A stretch of DNA of 64,000 bases, from assembly GCF_011764565.1 (NCBI RefSeq), contig NZ_AP022871.1, positions 4,216,320 to 4,280,319 of the forward strand. The letters run 5' to 3'. The DNA comes from Phytohabitans suffuscus (lineage in GTDB: Bacteria; Actinomycetota; Actinomycetes; Mycobacteriales; Micromonosporaceae). Every line of letters starts with the position of its first letter. Position 1 is the stretch's first letter. The notes beneath the pieces are model-generated. The model was not told the origin of the DNA, did not search any database, and worked only from the letters and a program-made list of their open reading frames with translations. A program made the position numbers and the translations under genes. This document shows positions 63,818 through 64,000 of the stretch, piece after piece.

Positions 63818-64000
63818 CTATTTCCACCGGAAATGGATGAAAATGCGGCCGAAGTTCTTCGAGTCCTTCTCCACGCGGTGGTACAGCGCCTTGATCTCTT
63901 TCTGATCCAGGAACCGCAGGACGCGCTTCTTCAGCTGGCCGGAGCCCTTTCCCGGGATGATCTCGACCAGGGTGGCCTTCTTCGCCACGGCCTCGTCGAT
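63818..64000 (-). CDS. Smr-domain protein, C-terminal end (partial)
   Basis: Cut by the right window edge; 60 C-terminal residues are visible: ATLVEIIPGKGSGQLKKRVL, FLDQKEIKALYHRVEKDSKN, FGRIFIHFRWK. This is the end of an Smr (small MutS-related) domain, with the GKGSG turn. Smr proteins are nucleases acting on DNA or on mRNA at collided ribosomes; the N-terminal type cannot be seen. Confidence 0.8.
   Translation of the reverse strand: MDEAVAKKATLVEIIPGKGSGQLKKRVLRFLDQKEIKALYHRVEKDSKNFGRIFIHFRWK

Overview
The window is high-GC actinobacterial DNA, most likely from a member of the Micromonosporaceae. The evidence is the GTG/TTG starts, the DUF5753-type XRE regulators, the actinomycete integrative-element genes and the EACC1/caspase conflict genes. 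The two ends look chromosomal: a HelD/HelR-like helicase at 1-701, and from about 57 kb a series of housekeeping and regulatory genes (macro domain protein, isochorismatase family, GlxA-type regulator, LiaS/LuxR two-component pair, DedA, ArsR, Smr). Between them lies about 55 kb of accessory DNA. It starts at a tRNA-Arg(CCT) locus and ends at a tRNA-like 18-bp site at 55873-55890 beside an integrase, so it reads as a tRNA-targeted genomic island.

Layout. 1.0-2.7 kb: two inverted copies of a tRNA-Arg(CCT) block, one decayed, around a DUF433/DUF5615 toxin-antitoxin pair. 2.8-8.3 kb: an HNH nuclease, an EACC1 plus caspase-Eco29kI conflict module and two membrane-anchored proteins. 8.4-13.5 kb: remains of an integrative element (integrase, excisionase, two replication-relaxation proteins) with a TGTCAGA palindrome cluster. 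13.7-20 kb: decayed D-amino-acid oxidase and XRE genes, a TauD-like dioxygenase, a Nudix hydrolase and an XRE-TPR regulator. 20-39.5 kb: nuclease-like small genes, then a class 1 DISARM locus (drmD, drmMI, drmA, drmB, drmC). 39.8-42.7 kb: an intact IS21-family element with a 7-bp target duplication. 42.7-49.2 kb: a GmrSD-like type IV restriction gene followed by a phosphorelay made of a pseudo-RNase III/dsRBD sensor kinase and a response regulator with a HEPN-like domain. 49.5-54 kb: a PUA/EVE-like HNH nuclease and a large HsdM-like methylase. 54-55.9 kb: a second integrase, split by a local inversion, and the att-like site.

Two systems stand out. (1) The DISARM methylase gene drmMI carries a perfect 154-bp repeat near its 3' end (30228-30381) that recurs inverted at 31314-31467. 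The segment between encodes a second, divergent C-terminal tail in the opposite orientation, in matching reading phase, and a serine recombinase gene follows directly. This is the architecture of a recombinase-driven switch of the methylase C-terminus. (2) The gene beginning at 44516 joins two catalytically dead RNase III-like domains, two dsRNA-binding domains and a histidine kinase. It is followed by a response regulator whose C-terminus has an Rx4H HEPN signature. The arrangement suggests an RNA-sensing phosphorelay with an RNase effector, in one operon with the GmrSD-like gene.

Many genes here carry a single frameshift, and most of these fall in runs of 4-5 G or C. Some apparent pseudogenes may therefore be base-calling errors. 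The tidy structural changes (IS21 insertion, integrase inversion, antisense dynamin fragment, 41-bp duplication in the oxidase gene) cannot be explained that way.
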